In this document: positions 8,845-17,587 of the stretch, in pieces
Numbering within the stretch: the first letter of the stretch is position 1
Layout: every line of letters starts with the position of its first letter
From: Arthrobacter psychrochitiniphilus
Lineage (GTDB): Bacteria > Actinomycetota > Actinomycetes > Actinomycetales > Micrococcaceae
DNA: 64,000 nucleotides
Direction: 5' to 3'
Assembly (NCBI RefSeq): GCF_003185915.1
Contig: NZ_QHLZ01000013.1
Span: forward strand, 1 to 64,000
The notes under the pieces: model-generated
What the model saw: the letters and a program-made list of their open reading frames with translations, nothing else
Told to the model about the DNA's origin: nothing
Databases searched by the model: none
Program-made: the position numbers and the translations under genes

Positions 8845-9987
8845 TTACTGCCCGAATTCCGGCAGTCGTTCGCCCTGTCCCAGACGCCGGCTGATGGCCG
8901 CCACGGTCCGGGCGGCTGCGTTGCCATCGCCGTAGGGATTTGTTGCGTTGGCCATGGAATTGAAAGCGTGTTGGTCGGTGAGAAGCTGGTTGACCTCGTT
9001 GACGATGACGTGTTCATCGGTGCCAATAAGTTTGACCGTGCCTGCCACAACGGCTTCCGGGCGTTCGGTGTTGTCGCGCATGACCAAAACAGGCTTGCCA
9101 AGACTGGGTGCCTCTTCCTGGACTCCGCCGGAATCGGTGAGAACCACGTGTGCCAGGGAAATGAGTCGTGTGAATTCCCCATAGGGGAGTGGCTCGGTTA
9201 TTAGCACGTTGATCTTGCCCTCCAAGGCGGGGAGAACAGCTTCTCGAACGGCCGGGTTTTTGTGTGCGGGAAGAACTATGACCAGGTCTGGGTGTGAGTC
9301 TGCCAGCGTGGCAAGCGCTCGCCCTACGCCTCTCATGGCGTCACCTTGATTCTCGCGACGGTGGGTGGTGACAAGGAGAATGCGCTCGCCGGAAACGGCC
9401 AGAGCCTCCAACGCAGGGTCGGTGAATGGAATGTTCTTACCGACGGTGGTTAGCAAGGCATCTATGACGGTGTTGCCCGTGACCACAACGTGGTCAGGAT
9501 TGACGCCCTCGGCGAGAAGGTTGGCTTTGGAGGTGCTGGTGGGGGCCAAATGCAAAGATGCGATTTGCGTGGTGATTTTGCGGTTAGCCTCCTCCGGGAA
9601 CGGAGAGAACAGATTGTGAGATCGCAATCCAGCCTCGGCATGGACCACAGGGATGCCCGCGTAGAAAGCCGCGATCGCGCCAGCCGTGGAGGTGGTGGTG
9701 TCTCCTTGGACAATGACGATGTCCGGTCGGACCGACTTGAAAAGCTCATCGAGTCCGGTGATGGTGCGGGTCAGGATGTCAGATAGGGACTGTCCACCCT
9801 GATGGATGTTCAGGTCATGGTCTGGGGTGATGCCAAACAAATCATTGACCTGATCAAGCATTTCACGGTGCTGTCCAGTCACTGTCACCACGCACTCAAA
9901 AGCTGAGTCGGCCTTAAGCGCCGCAACGATGGGGGCCATCTTGATGGCTTCCGGACGAGTGCCATAGATGGGCATAACAACAGACAT
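8845..9987 (-). CDS. wecB: UDP-N-acetylglucosamine 2-epimerase, copy 2
   Basis: A 380-aa paralogue of the enzymes at 5794-6936 and 21071-22213 with all signatures intact (GTRPEAIK, QGDTTTS, HAEAGLRS, TTHRRENQG, DSGGVQEEAPSLGKP). It starts with a normal ATG behind GAAGG, which supports using the same start position in the other copies. It is the first gene of the minus-strand wecB - PP-loop - DUF218 - wecB run. The IS1380-family element begins about 40 bp upstream of its start, so its native promoter may have been displaced and transcription may now depend on sequence at the IS edge. Confidence 0.95.
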   Translation of the reverse strand: MSVVMPIYGTRPEAIKMAPIVAALKADSAFECVVTVTGQHREMLDQVNDLFGITPDHDLNIHQGGQSLSDILTRTITGLDELFKSVRPDIVIVQGDTTTSTAGAIAAFYAGIPVVHAEAGLRSHNLFSPFPEEANRKITTQIASLHLAPTSTSKANLLAEGVNPDHVVVTGNTVIDALLTTVGKNIPFTDPALEALAVSGERILLVTTHRRENQGDAMRGVGRALATLADSHPDLVIVLPAHKNPAVREAVLPALEGKINVLITEPLPYGEFTRLISLAHVVLTDSGGVQEEAPSLGKPVLVMRDNTERPEAVVAGTVKLIGTDEHVIVNEVNQLLTDQHAFNSMANATNPYGDGNAAARTVAAISRRLGQGERLPEFGQ

Positions 9988-10029
9988 GGTTCACCTTCGT
10001 GGTTTACAAGGAGCTTGATCGCTCTGGAA

Positions 10030-10052
10030 TCTAGCCTCGAGATTTCATGGCG
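10030..10052. repeat. Left 23-bp inverted repeat around IS1380 element
   Basis: Begins TCTAGCCTCGAGATTTCATG. It pairs with 11726-11748 with three mismatches. Confidence 0.75.
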
Positions 10053-10148
10053 GTATGACTTCGCGGCGTCATTAAAGCCTGAAAGGTGCCTCTGACATGG
10101 GAAAATGTAGTTACCACACAACATTTTCTACATGGTTTCAGGAGCACC

Positions 10149-11549
10149 TTGCAGGTGAATAACATTACCGGCTTTTACCCTTCTGTTCGAGTTGATGCCA
10201 CCGGCGACGGTGTCGTGTCCCAGGGCGGCGGGATCGTCCTGACGGAAATGCTGAAGGCTTCCGGACTGACCACCGGCTTGGCGGAAGCGCTGGAGCCGTG
10301 GCGTAAGCCGTTCGCCACACACAATCCTGGCAAGATCCTCACTGATCTGGCGTTGTCGATGGCCACGGGCGGAGACTTTGTGTCCGATATCGACCGGCTC
10401 CGCAACCAGCCCGAAGTCTACGGGCGGATCGCCTCGGATCCCACAATCAGCCGCTTGTTTAAGGTCTTGGCCACTGTGCAACCGGCCAAGGCGTTGGTGG
10501 CAATCAACAAGGCCCGGGCCGTATCCAGGGCGCATGTGTGGGAGAAGGCCGGGGACGCTTCTCCCTTGCACGGCGTCAGTAGGAAGAATCCCCTGGTCAT
10601 CGACCTTGACGCTAGTTTGGTGAATTCGCATTCGGAGAAGGATGATGCCCGGCCGACGTGGAAGAAGGGCTTCGGCTTCCACCCGCTGTGTTCCTTCATT
10701 GACCACGGCCTTGCAGGTACCGGTGAGCCCTTGGTGACGTTGTTGCGGCCCGGTAATGCCGGCTCGAACACGGTCGCTGATCACATCCAGGTCGTTAAGG
10801 ATTCCATCAAGCAGTTGCCGAAGGGGTGGCGCTCTGGACGGAAGATCATGATCCGCACCGACTCTGCCGGTGGCACCCACGGGTTCCTGGATTGGCTCAC
10901 CGATAAGCGCCGCAACTTCTCCTACTCCGTCGGGTTCCCCATCCACGGTGCCGTGGCAGAGGTGCTGCCTTTGGTCCCGAAGAAGGGCTGGTCTCGGGCC
11001 TACGACAGTGACGGGACTGAAAGAGACGGTGCCTGGGTTGCCGACATCACCGGCATGCTCGATCTGAAGTCCTGGCCTGCCGGGATGAGGGTCATCGTGC
11101 GTAAGGAAATCCCGCACGTGGGCGCGCAGTTGCGGATCACCGACATCGACGGACACCGATACACAGCGATTGCAACGAACCAGGAACATGGCCAGCTCGC
11201 TGATCAGGAAGTCCGCCACCGGCTCCGTGCCCGGTGTGAGGACAGGATCCGCAATGCCAAGGACAGCGGTTTCGCGAACCTTCCCTTCAAGTCCTTCACC
11301 GCCAACGAGCTCTGGTGCCATGTCGTCATGATGGCCACAGAACTCATGGCCTGGACCCAGATGATCGGCTTCAACGACAGCAAAGCCCGGCGGTGGGAGC
11401 CAAAGAAGCTCCGTGCCCGGCTCTTTGAAATCGGCGGGAAACTCGCCAAACACGCACACCAAACAACCCTGCACCTGGCCTCCTCAGCGCCGGATGCTCG
11501 GCTGCTACTTACTGGAGTGAAAAGGATCGCGGCACTGAGCCCGCCATAA
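10149..11549 (+). CDS. IS1380-family transposase
   Basis: About 466 aa, a normal length for the family. The N-terminal block reads VVSQGGGIVLTEMLKASGL, then DLALSMATGGDFVSDIDRLR. DLDASLVNSHSEKDD (first catalytic Asp) and GFGFHPLCSFIDHG follow, then TVADHIQVV, then RTDSAGG (second Asp), and a C-terminal TNQEHGQ... block. The frame is open from 10086, but TTG 10149 follows a GGAG at good spacing and GTG 10155 is close by, so I take TTG. No frameshift or internal stop is visible, so the element could be active. Confidence 0.9.
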   Translation: MQVNNITGFYPSVRVDATGDGVVSQGGGIVLTEMLKASGLTTGLAEALEPWRKPFATHNPGKILTDLALSMATGGDFVSDIDRLRNQPEVYGRIASDPTISRLFKVLATVQPAKALVAINKARAVSRAHVWEKAGDASPLHGVSRKNPLVIDLDASLVNSHSEKDDARPTWKKGFGFHPLCSFIDHGLAGTGEPLVTLLRPGNAGSNTVADHIQVVKDSIKQLPKGWRSGRKIMIRTDSAGGTHGFLDWLTDKRRNFSYSVGFPIHGAVAEVLPLVPKKGWSRAYDSDGTERDGAWVADITGMLDLKSWPAGMRVIVRKEIPHVGAQLRITDIDGHRYTAIATNQEHGQLADQEVRHRLRARCEDRIRNAKDSGFANLPFKSFTANELWCHVVMMATELMAWTQMIGFNDSKARRWEPKKLRARLFEIGGKLAKHAHQTTLHLASSAPDARLLLTGVKRIAALSPP

Positions 11550-11725
11550 CCGGCAACCTGCCGCCCGTCAGCACTCACCCAGAAAAGCAAGAACCAGCAC
11601 CACCGTGACCGGTGTGGAACCGTCACCGACAACCGCCCTCAAGGTCAGCGGTCAAAATGTCACACCCAGATGCCAAAATCAGGAGAGTCAGGCAGCCGGT
11701 AAGCCCTGATTCACCAGAATCCCCA

Positions 11726-11748
11726 CGTCATGAAAGTTCGAGGCTAGA
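11726..11748. repeat. Right 23-bp inverted repeat around IS1380 element
   Basis: Ends ...TTCGAGGCTAGA. It is the partner of 10030-10052 and lies 16 bp outside the stop of the metallophosphoesterase gene. Confidence 0.75.
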
Positions 11749-11763
11749 GCCACATTACTCCCT

Positions 11764-13689
11764 CTAGAACGGCTTGCTTAGTAAAAGCTCCACGTTTTGG
11801 TCGTTGTCTGTACCGATTCTCGCTGCGGTGTTTGAAGCCGGGCTATTTAGAGCAAGTTCCGAGCTAAAGACCGCCAGGTCTGCAGGATTGAAACTACCAG
11901 AGTATCTAATCGTTCGGGGTTCCGAATGATTTACCATGACTCCGAAAATAGACAACGAGCCGTCATCATTGTCTAGTATTTCGACTGTTCGAGCTTGTTG
12001 GGGGTAATCAATGTGGGAAGCGGTGTTGAGCTCCCAGAAACCGTGGTTACCCAAAACGCTATGCCGGGGCCACACTTTGTTTCGGTGCATGTGCCCGCTA
12101 ACCCACAAAATGAGATTTGGGTAGCGCCCAAGAAGGTCCAACATCGCCTGGCCGCTAATAATGGACCCTGGATCGAGTCCCTGTGTTTTAGGTTGCGCGA
12201 ACGTGTACGACGGGTGGTGGCTGAAGAGGACAACCAATCTATTTTCCACGTTTGAGTTTATGATGCGTCCTTGCAAATCGTACCGAACAGCTGATACCTC
12301 GTTCAATGCTGATTCAAGCCAGTCGGCTTGTTTGCGGCTTACCGAGCCTTGGCCTCCACCTGTCGTATCCGTTGTGTCGAGCATGATTCCTAAGATGCCG
12401 TCGGCCAGCGGAAAGGTGTAATAAGTCTCGCCAGTACGCAGGTTGTCAGTCGTGAATCCATGACCGGGTGGGCCCTGAGGTCCCGAATTGATTAAATGAG
12501 CACTCATAAACTCTGTTTTTGACATGGCGCGGCGATTTGTCGAGGGTTTCACGTTGAAGCCGGGCATTGAACTCACTATAGACGTCAGCTTGGCCGGGGA
12601 TGGATTTTCGAGTGACTCCATGAATGACGAGAACTCAATGCCGCTCGGGATTTCCAAGGGGAACTTGTCACCCACGGCGAGGAATGAGTAATAGGTTTCG
12701 TTAGGTGTTCCGAAATCTTTTGAGCTCTGGGGAATCATTGCGTCGTGGTTACCAAACCCCGAGTACCAGGGAACATTGGCTCCTTCGGTTGACACAGGCT
12801 TGGAAGCGCTGGACAACAAGTGCGCCGTGTTCGGGAACCCGTATTTGTCTTGCCAAACCCGGGATCCAGTCTTCACCTTGGGCGGCACCGGTTGCCAGAC
12901 AAAGCGGGCTATGCTCTCAGGCAACTCAATGGGCGACTGCATACTGGCTGTGTTTCCAGGCAAAGCAAACGCTGAAGTCTTCTCGCCATTAAGAGTATCG
13001 ATGAAGGCAATAACTTCATTGGTGGCACGGCGGTCACTGGAATCGCCGGTTGAGATGTAGAAGTCGAATGGACGGTCAGTAATTGGGCCCGATTCCATTG
13101 AATTTAACCGTCGTATCATAGCATCCAGCACATGAACTGAAAGCGAGTCTTGGGGGCGGTAAAAGAAAGTTGAACGATCCTTAAGTGAATCGCCGGGCCT
13201 GAGTGCGCTCAGAACCGTGTGGGCCGGGGAGGTGGGATCCATGATGTGGGTATCGGTGATGTGTCCGAAAGCGGCAAGGGCCTTCCGGGTAGTTTGCCGC
13301 TTTGGATTGGCTGGGTACAAGTCATTTCGAACTACCAACTTCTGGGGGCTGTCTGAGGCAATACGAACATAAGGTTTCGTAGTTGATAGTCTGTCGCCAC
13401 CGACGATTCTTGCACCAAGCGTCGTCAGACCCATTGAAGACTCCGTCCGTTTTGGCATGTCCCGGCGAGATGGGTACGGGTTTGGCTCCAGCGACTGAGG
13501 CCGTGTGCATCCGGCTAGGGCGAACGCGGCCAAACCCAACGCACCGCTCGCCAGAATCATACGCCGGGCAACCAAATCATCGGGGTGGTACGGATTGGGT
13601 GGAAGGTACCTGATCATGGAGTGTGAGCGATTCTTCGTTGTCTGCGTGTTCAAGCGGCGCATGGCCTCAAAAAAGTCTTTCTCACCCAC
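11764..13689 (-). CDS. Lipoprotein metallophosphoesterase (TIGR03767-like)
   Basis: A 641-aa calcineurin-like phosphoesterase. The metal-ligand motifs appear in order: FGHITDTHI (about residue 145), STGDSSDRR, GFGNHD, LFSHHPSYTF and WVSGHMHRN. The N-terminus carries ARRMILASGALGLAAFALAGC. This combines a twin-arginine-like start (ARR at 41-43) with a lipobox (LAGC, Cys61), so it is probably an exported lipoprotein. ATG 13689 gives a long cytoplasmic lead, and an internal ATG at about residue 25 (MIRYLPP) is a reasonable alternative start. The substrate is unknown; the family is found in actinobacteria. It stands alone between IS elements and may be passenger or backbone DNA. Confidence 0.85.
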   Translation of the reverse strand: MGEKDFFEAMRRLNTQTTKNRSHSMIRYLPPNPYHPDDLVARRMILASGALGLAAFALAGCTRPQSLEPNPYPSRRDMPKRTESSMGLTTLGARIVGGDRLSTTKPYVRIASDSPQKLVVRNDLYPANPKRQTTRKALAAFGHITDTHIMDPTSPAHTVLSALRPGDSLKDRSTFFYRPQDSLSVHVLDAMIRRLNSMESGPITDRPFDFYISTGDSSDRRATNEVIAFIDTLNGEKTSAFALPGNTASMQSPIELPESIARFVWQPVPPKVKTGSRVWQDKYGFPNTAHLLSSASKPVSTEGANVPWYSGFGNHDAMIPQSSKDFGTPNETYYSFLAVGDKFPLEIPSGIEFSSFMESLENPSPAKLTSIVSSMPGFNVKPSTNRRAMSKTEFMSAHLINSGPQGPPGHGFTTDNLRTGETYYTFPLADGILGIMLDTTDTTGGGQGSVSRKQADWLESALNEVSAVRYDLQGRIINSNVENRLVVLFSHHPSYTFAQPKTQGLDPGSIISGQAMLDLLGRYPNLILWVSGHMHRNKVWPRHSVLGNHGFWELNTASHIDYPQQARTVEILDNDDGSLSIFGVMVNHSEPRTIRYSGSFNPADLAVFSSELALNSPASNTAARIGTDNDQNVELLLSKPF

Positions 13690-13822
13690 AATACCCTGAA
13701 TTATTCGAGTCGACCGGTCGCAACCCGAGGGATGCGAACATGCTGCTACCTGTTACCCAATATTTGATGATGTAGGTGTGAGGTGTGTCAAGGATCTGGG
13801 ACGTTGGTTGGTCTCTTTTGGG

Positions 13823-14137
13823 TTAGGCAGCGAGGAGTTGTTGCTGGTTTTGGGTGGTGAAGTTGGTCATGGCTGTTGCCGGTGGTAGGCCGTCATTGTG
13901 GGTGTATGGTCTCCACCGGTTGTAGAAGACCTCAATGTAGCGCATGGTGGCCCGTTCGTCTTCTCGGCGGGTTTCAAAGCTGTAGTGGTGGTAGAACTCG
14001 TTCTTGATGGTCGAGAAAAATGACTCGGCCACGGCACAGTCCCAACACACACCAGCTAATCCCATGGACTGGCGGATGCTGTTGCCAGCGCACCGGGATC
14101 CAAGTTCACGGGAGGTGTATTGCACACCATGATCCGA
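13823..14137 (-). pseudogene. IS3-family transposase OrfB, C-terminal piece (split by RIT element)
   Basis: The frame reads (SDHG)VQYTSRELGSRCAG, SMGLAGVCWDCAVAESFFSTIKNEF, ERATMRYIEVFYNRWRPY and NGLPPATAM, the end of the rve integrase core including the last catalytic Glu in FSTIKNE. The N-terminal side continues 3.45 kb away at 17588-17766: its last codons encode AGAISHS and this piece resumes at SDHG. The gene is therefore cut by an insertion rather than simply truncated. Confidence 0.9.
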
Positions 14138-14138
14138 G

Positions 14139-14158
14139 TTAAGCCGAATTCGGTTTAA
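14139..14158. repeat. Near-palindrome at the left tip of the RIT element
   Basis: TTAAGCCGAATTCGGTTTAA is palindromic apart from one base pair. It lies between the IS3 breakpoint and the 81-bp repeat and has no counterpart at the right tip. It may be a recombination core or a relic of an earlier insertion. Confidence 0.6.
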
Positions 14159-14163
14159 TTCCG

Positions 14164-14244
14164 ATTATGCCGAGGAATCCGTTAAGCCGAGGTTGGTGTG
14201 TTCGCACCTGTAATCCGGGGTCTCCGGTCTATTCCTCGGCTTAA
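14164..14244. repeat. RIT left 81-bp inverted repeat
   Basis: Begins ATTATGCCGAGGAATCCG and ends TTCCTCGGCTTAA. It matches the reverse complement of 17505-17585 with about ten differences, mostly near its inner end. It contains GTTAAGCCGAG, also repeated inverted at its inner end, so each repeat is itself a nested inverted structure. Confidence 0.9.
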
Positions 14245-14296
14245 TACTTCGTTCTATCGTGTCTTGTATCCATATTCCTAGCGGAAGGACAAGGCA

Positions 14297-15499
14297 ATGG
14301 ATACGACAGTTGCGGCCATTGGTATTGCTGTTGTGGCGGCGTTGGAGGACGCCGGTTACATGCACTCCACGATTGGTCAGGTTCGCAAATCCATCAAGTG
14401 GTTGGGTGTATTGGCCCAGAAGCAGGATGGTCTTTACACGATCGGGCTGGGTGCGGAATTCGCTTCCATGACGACTAGCCCGCGCACTGGGAAGTACAGT
14501 GCCCAGCGCCATACCGATTACAGCCGGTTGGCGTGGTTATTCGATTCGTTCGTGCTCACCGGCATCGTGGATGTTTCCACGCGGCCCAGCGGGCGGCACT
14601 GGAAGCAGCCTAATAGTGCTGAGTTCTCCGGGCTGCTGGATGCGTTCTCCCAGGACATGGAGCAGCGTGGCCTAACAAGATCAACGAAGAATAGTTGTGG
14701 GCTGTTGGCCTGTGAGTATCTGAATTTCCTTGAAGTGGGCGGGACTTTCTCCTGGGAGGACGCTGACGGAGCTAGTGTTCTGGGATTTCCTGAGTCCATT
14801 CGTGACCGGTGGGCGGAGTCGAGTATGTGGTCGGCGGTGGCTAGTTTTCGCCCGTTTCTGAAGTTCACGGCACGTACGGATTTGTTGGATGCGCTGGCGC
14901 TGGCCCGGGCTAGGCGGCACCACAAGATCATTCCCGTCCTGGATTCCGGGGTTCAGGAAAAAGTGGTTAATGCCTGCCAGCAAGGGGTGGTCTCTGCCAG
15001 GGACGCGGCGATTGTTCTGCTGTCGCTGCTGACTGGTTTGCGTGCATGCGATATTTGTGGTCTGCAATTAGCGGATATCGGCTGGCGAGGCGGCACCATT
15101 GGGATCGTGCAGCAAAAAACTGGGAACCCGTTGACTCTGCCACTACCCGCGCTGGTTGTTGCTAAGCTGGCCCGCTACGTCCTGGGTGAGCGGCCGGTCT
15201 CCGATGCGAAGGAAGTCTTTTTGAGGTTGAAAGCCCCGCATAGTGCTTTGGCCGACCACGCGAGTATTTACGTGATTATCAACAAAGTCTTCCGTGCATC
15301 CGGGGTGGAGGATGTGAAGGTTGGATCACGTGCCCTTCGCTACAACGCTGCATCGAAGTTGCTGTGGGCAGGTACCGCGTTGCCGACGATCTCGGCAATC
15401 CTGGGTCATGCCCACAGCGATTCAACCAATGTGTATCTCAACGCTGACACGGAACGGCTACTTGCCTGCGTGCTGCCCCTGCCGGAAGGAGCGCGGTGA
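14297..15499 (+). CDS. ritA: RIT tyrosine recombinase A
   Basis: A 400-aa tyrosine recombinase, first of three. The N-terminal core-binding region covers about residues 60-200. The catalytic part has LLTGLRACDICGLQLADI (Arg I near 257), SRALRYNAAS at the position of the HxxR box, and ILGHAHSDSTNVYLNAD with LGH and the nucleophile Tyr. The histidine of HxxR is replaced: the tetrad reads RALR. ATG 14297 follows GGAAGG. The TGA stop shares one base with the next ATG, so translation is coupled. Expression probably starts in the left repeat. Confidence 0.9.
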   Translation: MDTTVAAIGIAVVAALEDAGYMHSTIGQVRKSIKWLGVLAQKQDGLYTIGLGAEFASMTTSPRTGKYSAQRHTDYSRLAWLFDSFVLTGIVDVSTRPSGRHWKQPNSAEFSGLLDAFSQDMEQRGLTRSTKNSCGLLACEYLNFLEVGGTFSWEDADGASVLGFPESIRDRWAESSMWSAVASFRPFLKFTARTDLLDALALARARRHHKIIPVLDSGVQEKVVNACQQGVVSARDAAIVLLSLLTGLRACDICGLQLADIGWRGGTIGIVQQKTGNPLTLPLPALVVAKLARYVLGERPVSDAKEVFLRLKAPHSALADHASIYVIINKVFRASGVEDVKVGSRALRYNAASKLLWAGTALPTISAILGHAHSDSTNVYLNADTERLLACVLPLPEGAR

Positions 15500-16458
15500 T
15501 GAGCAAGCCAGTGTTCACCAGTGTGTTCGCCGAGGACCTGAAACGGTATCTGGTCTTCAAGCAGGATATGGGCTGCTATGGCACCGCCCGCGGCTGGTAC
15601 CTGAGCAGCTTCGATGCCTACTGCATGAAACACGGGATCGTCTTCTTTGACCGGCAAGCCGTCGAAGACTGGGTGGTCTTCAGGAAGTCCTCCCAGCCGG
15701 GCTCTCAACCGTCCTGGATGTCATACATCAGGGATTTCGGCCGCCGGATGCGGACCCACAACAACCCGGACGCGTATGTGCTCACCGAGTCCTGGCGGTC
15801 CGGATTTGTCCGTTCCCAACCATACTTGTTGAGCCGGGAAGAAATCTCCCGGTTCTTCCAAGCTGCTGCCGAGCTGAAGACCAAATCGCCGTGGCAATGG
15901 CAGTCCGTCGCCTTCTTCGGGTTGATGCACTCATGTGGGCTTCGGACTTGCGAAACCCGTCGTCTGCGACTCCAGGATGTTGACCTCCGTAAAGGAGAGA
16001 TTGATGTGTTGTGGTCTAAAGGCAACCGAAGCCGGCGCCTGCCGATCACCGATGAAATCATCGAGGTCCTCACCAAATACGACCAGATGTCTCGCAAGGA
16101 ATTTGGGCGACAGCGTCCCAGATTCTTCATTTCTTCAACCCCTACCCCGGTTACTCCAGCCACGGTAGGGGTCATGTTCAACCGGATCTGGGACCACGCC
16201 GGACTACCCCGAGCCGTAGATGGCCAGCAGCCGTATCCATACTCCTTCAGGCACCATTTCGCTTACGCCAACATCGAACGATGGATGGCAGAAGGCACCG
16301 ACGTCAACGCGATGCTGCCCTACCTCGCCCGATATATGGGGCACGCCTCACTGGATAGCACCTATTACTACATCCACACATCACCGGACTTCATGGATGG
16401 CTACGCAGCCCTCACCCACGATAGCCAAGGCGTATTTCCCGAGGTGGGATTCCAATGA
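15499..16458 (+). CDS. ritB: RIT tyrosine recombinase B
   Basis: A 319-aa tyrosine recombinase from ATG 15499; GTG 15496 directly before it is possible. It has an N-terminal SAM-like core-binding domain. The catalytic motifs are LMHSCGLRTCETRRLRLQDV (Arg I), PYSFRHHFAYANIE (HxxR box with Tyr for the His, then R and H), and YMGHASLDSTYYYIHTS (GH plus nucleophile Tyr). It overlaps ritA by one base and ritC by ATGA, and a GGAAGGA lies upstream within ritA. As in other RIT elements, the three proteins are clearly different from each other and probably work together in one complex. Confidence 0.9.
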   Translation: MSKPVFTSVFAEDLKRYLVFKQDMGCYGTARGWYLSSFDAYCMKHGIVFFDRQAVEDWVVFRKSSQPGSQPSWMSYIRDFGRRMRTHNNPDAYVLTESWRSGFVRSQPYLLSREEISRFFQAAAELKTKSPWQWQSVAFFGLMHSCGLRTCETRRLRLQDVDLRKGEIDVLWSKGNRSRRLPITDEIIEVLTKYDQMSRKEFGRQRPRFFISSTPTPVTPATVGVMFNRIWDHAGLPRAVDGQQPYPYSFRHHFAYANIERWMAEGTDVNAMLPYLARYMGHASLDSTYYYIHTSPDFMDGYAALTHDSQGVFPEVGFQ

Positions 16459-17495
16459 AAAACACAAAACGCGAAGCAGTCCCGGATTTCTGGGGATACG
16501 CCCGGAATTACCTGCACCACTTCCTGCCACAGGTCAGGAATCTGGCCCCGCGCAGCATTGAGGCATACAGGATCACTCTGGAGAGCTACATCCACTACCT
16601 CGTCACCGAGAAACAGGTTCCTTGTCAAGCCATCAGCTTTGACGACTTCGACCGTCAAATCATCAAAGACTGGATGGTTTGGATGCGCCAACTCAAGAAC
16701 TACGAGCCGGCAACCATCGGCCTACGCCTGAGCGCGATCAAAGCTTTCCTGAGTTTCACCGCGGCAGAGGAGATCACCCTGGTCGCTCTCTACCAAGGGG
16801 CGAAGACTCTCAAAGCACCGGCCACACCACGCAAACCCATTGAATACCTCCAGGAGAACGAGACGACAGCGGTCTTGGCCGCCCACAACGGCAATGACTT
16901 GAAGTCACGACGGAATCGGATGCTGCTGATCCTGCTCTACGACAGTGGTGCACGCGTTGGTGAGATCACCGCGCTCACACTTGGCGATCTGACACTATCG
17001 AAGCCGGCCCGCCTGGTTCTCACAGGGAAACGGGACAAGAGTCGCGTCGTTCCCCTAGGCGAGAAAACAGTCGAACACCTTTTGGTCTACCTCGAAGAAT
17101 TCCACCCTCAACGCGCCACCGAGTCCGCTACACGTCCGCTCTTCTACAGCTACCACCGCGGCCAAGCAACCTCCCTTTCCAGTGACACCGTCGCTGTGGT
17201 GCTGACCAAAGCCGGGGACCTCGCCCGCCAACGGTGCCCGTCGATCCCGGAGAACCTGCACTGCCACATGCTGCGGAAAACCAAGGCCATGGACCTCTAC
17301 AAACAAGGAGTACCGCTACCGATCATCATGCAGCTACTTGGCCACGAAAGCATGAGCACCACCTCAGCGTTCTACGCCTTCGCTACCCTCGATATGATGC
17401 GCGAAGCAATGAAGGCAGCCACCCCAGCCATCAAAGAATCAAGCACCCAAGCACTCAGCAACGACGAACTACAGCTTCTCTACACCCTGAAATAG
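16455..17495 (+). CDS. ritC: RIT tyrosine recombinase C
   Basis: A 346-aa tyrosine recombinase and the only one of the trio with the full catalytic set: LLYDSGARVGEITALTLGDL (Arg I), LTGKRDKSRVVPL (beta-hairpin Lys), CHMLRKTKAM (HxxR), LLGHESMSTTSAFYAFAT (LGH and Tyr). It starts at ATG 16455 within the stop of ritB (ATGA). Its stop is only 10 bp before the right 81-bp repeat, as expected for a compact element. Having intact chemistry while A and B have substituted HxxR boxes suggests it does the essential strand cleavage. This is inference. Confidence 0.9.
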   Translation: MKNTKREAVPDFWGYARNYLHHFLPQVRNLAPRSIEAYRITLESYIHYLVTEKQVPCQAISFDDFDRQIIKDWMVWMRQLKNYEPATIGLRLSAIKAFLSFTAAEEITLVALYQGAKTLKAPATPRKPIEYLQENETTAVLAAHNGNDLKSRRNRMLLILLYDSGARVGEITALTLGDLTLSKPARLVLTGKRDKSRVVPLGEKTVEHLLVYLEEFHPQRATESATRPLFYSYHRGQATSLSSDTVAVVLTKAGDLARQRCPSIPENLHCHMLRKTKAMDLYKQGVPLPIIMQLLGHESMSTTSAFYAFATLDMMREAMKAATPAIKESSTQALSNDELQLLYTLK

Positions 17496-17504
17496 TCCAC
17501 AACG

Positions 17505-17585
17505 TTAAGCCGAGGAACAAACTAGAGAACCCGGATTACAGGGGCGAACACACCAAACTCGGCTTAACGGATTCCTCGGCATAAT
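17505..17585. repeat. RIT right 81-bp inverted repeat
   Basis: Begins TTAAGCCGAGGAA and ends GGATTCCTCGGCATAAT. It is the partner of 14164-14244 and starts 10 bp after the ritC stop codon. Confidence 0.9.
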
Positions 17586-17587
17586 AG

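Larger units (their letters stand above)
10030..11748. mobile_element. IS1380-family insertion sequence, apparently intact
   Basis: A 1.72-kb element with one complete transposase gene. Imperfect inverted repeats of 23 bp lie at 10030-10052 and 11726-11748 (20/23 matching, starting TCTAGCCTCGA). They are the best candidate termini. A weaker pair starting CCTGA lies inside (10078 and 11683). I see no flanking target duplication for either pair, so the exact ends are uncertain. Confidence 0.7.
14138..17587. mobile_element. RIT element (recombinase-in-trio) inserted in an IS3 transposase gene
   Basis: A 3.45-kb element holding three tyrosine recombinase genes on one strand with start/stop overlaps, flanked by 81-bp inverted repeats. 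This is the defining layout of RIT elements. Joining the flanks restores the IS3 OrfB reading AGAISHS-DHGVQYTS, so both boundaries can be placed within a few bases. The left end carries about 26 extra bases outside the repeat, including a 20-bp near-palindrome; the right end carries only two or three. All three genes are open, so the element may be functional. Confidence 0.9.

Noticed and set aside
10128..11474. 448-aa open frame antisense to the IS1380 transposase
   Set aside because: Shadow frame of a G+C-rich gene; the plus strand has clear transposase motifs.
13870..14137. Possible functional IS3 transposase
   Set aside because: OrfA and the N-terminal half of OrfB are missing and the rest is split by the RIT element.
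14164..17585. CRISPR-like repeats
   Set aside because: The repeats are two inverted 81-bp element ends, not a regular array; no cas gene is present.
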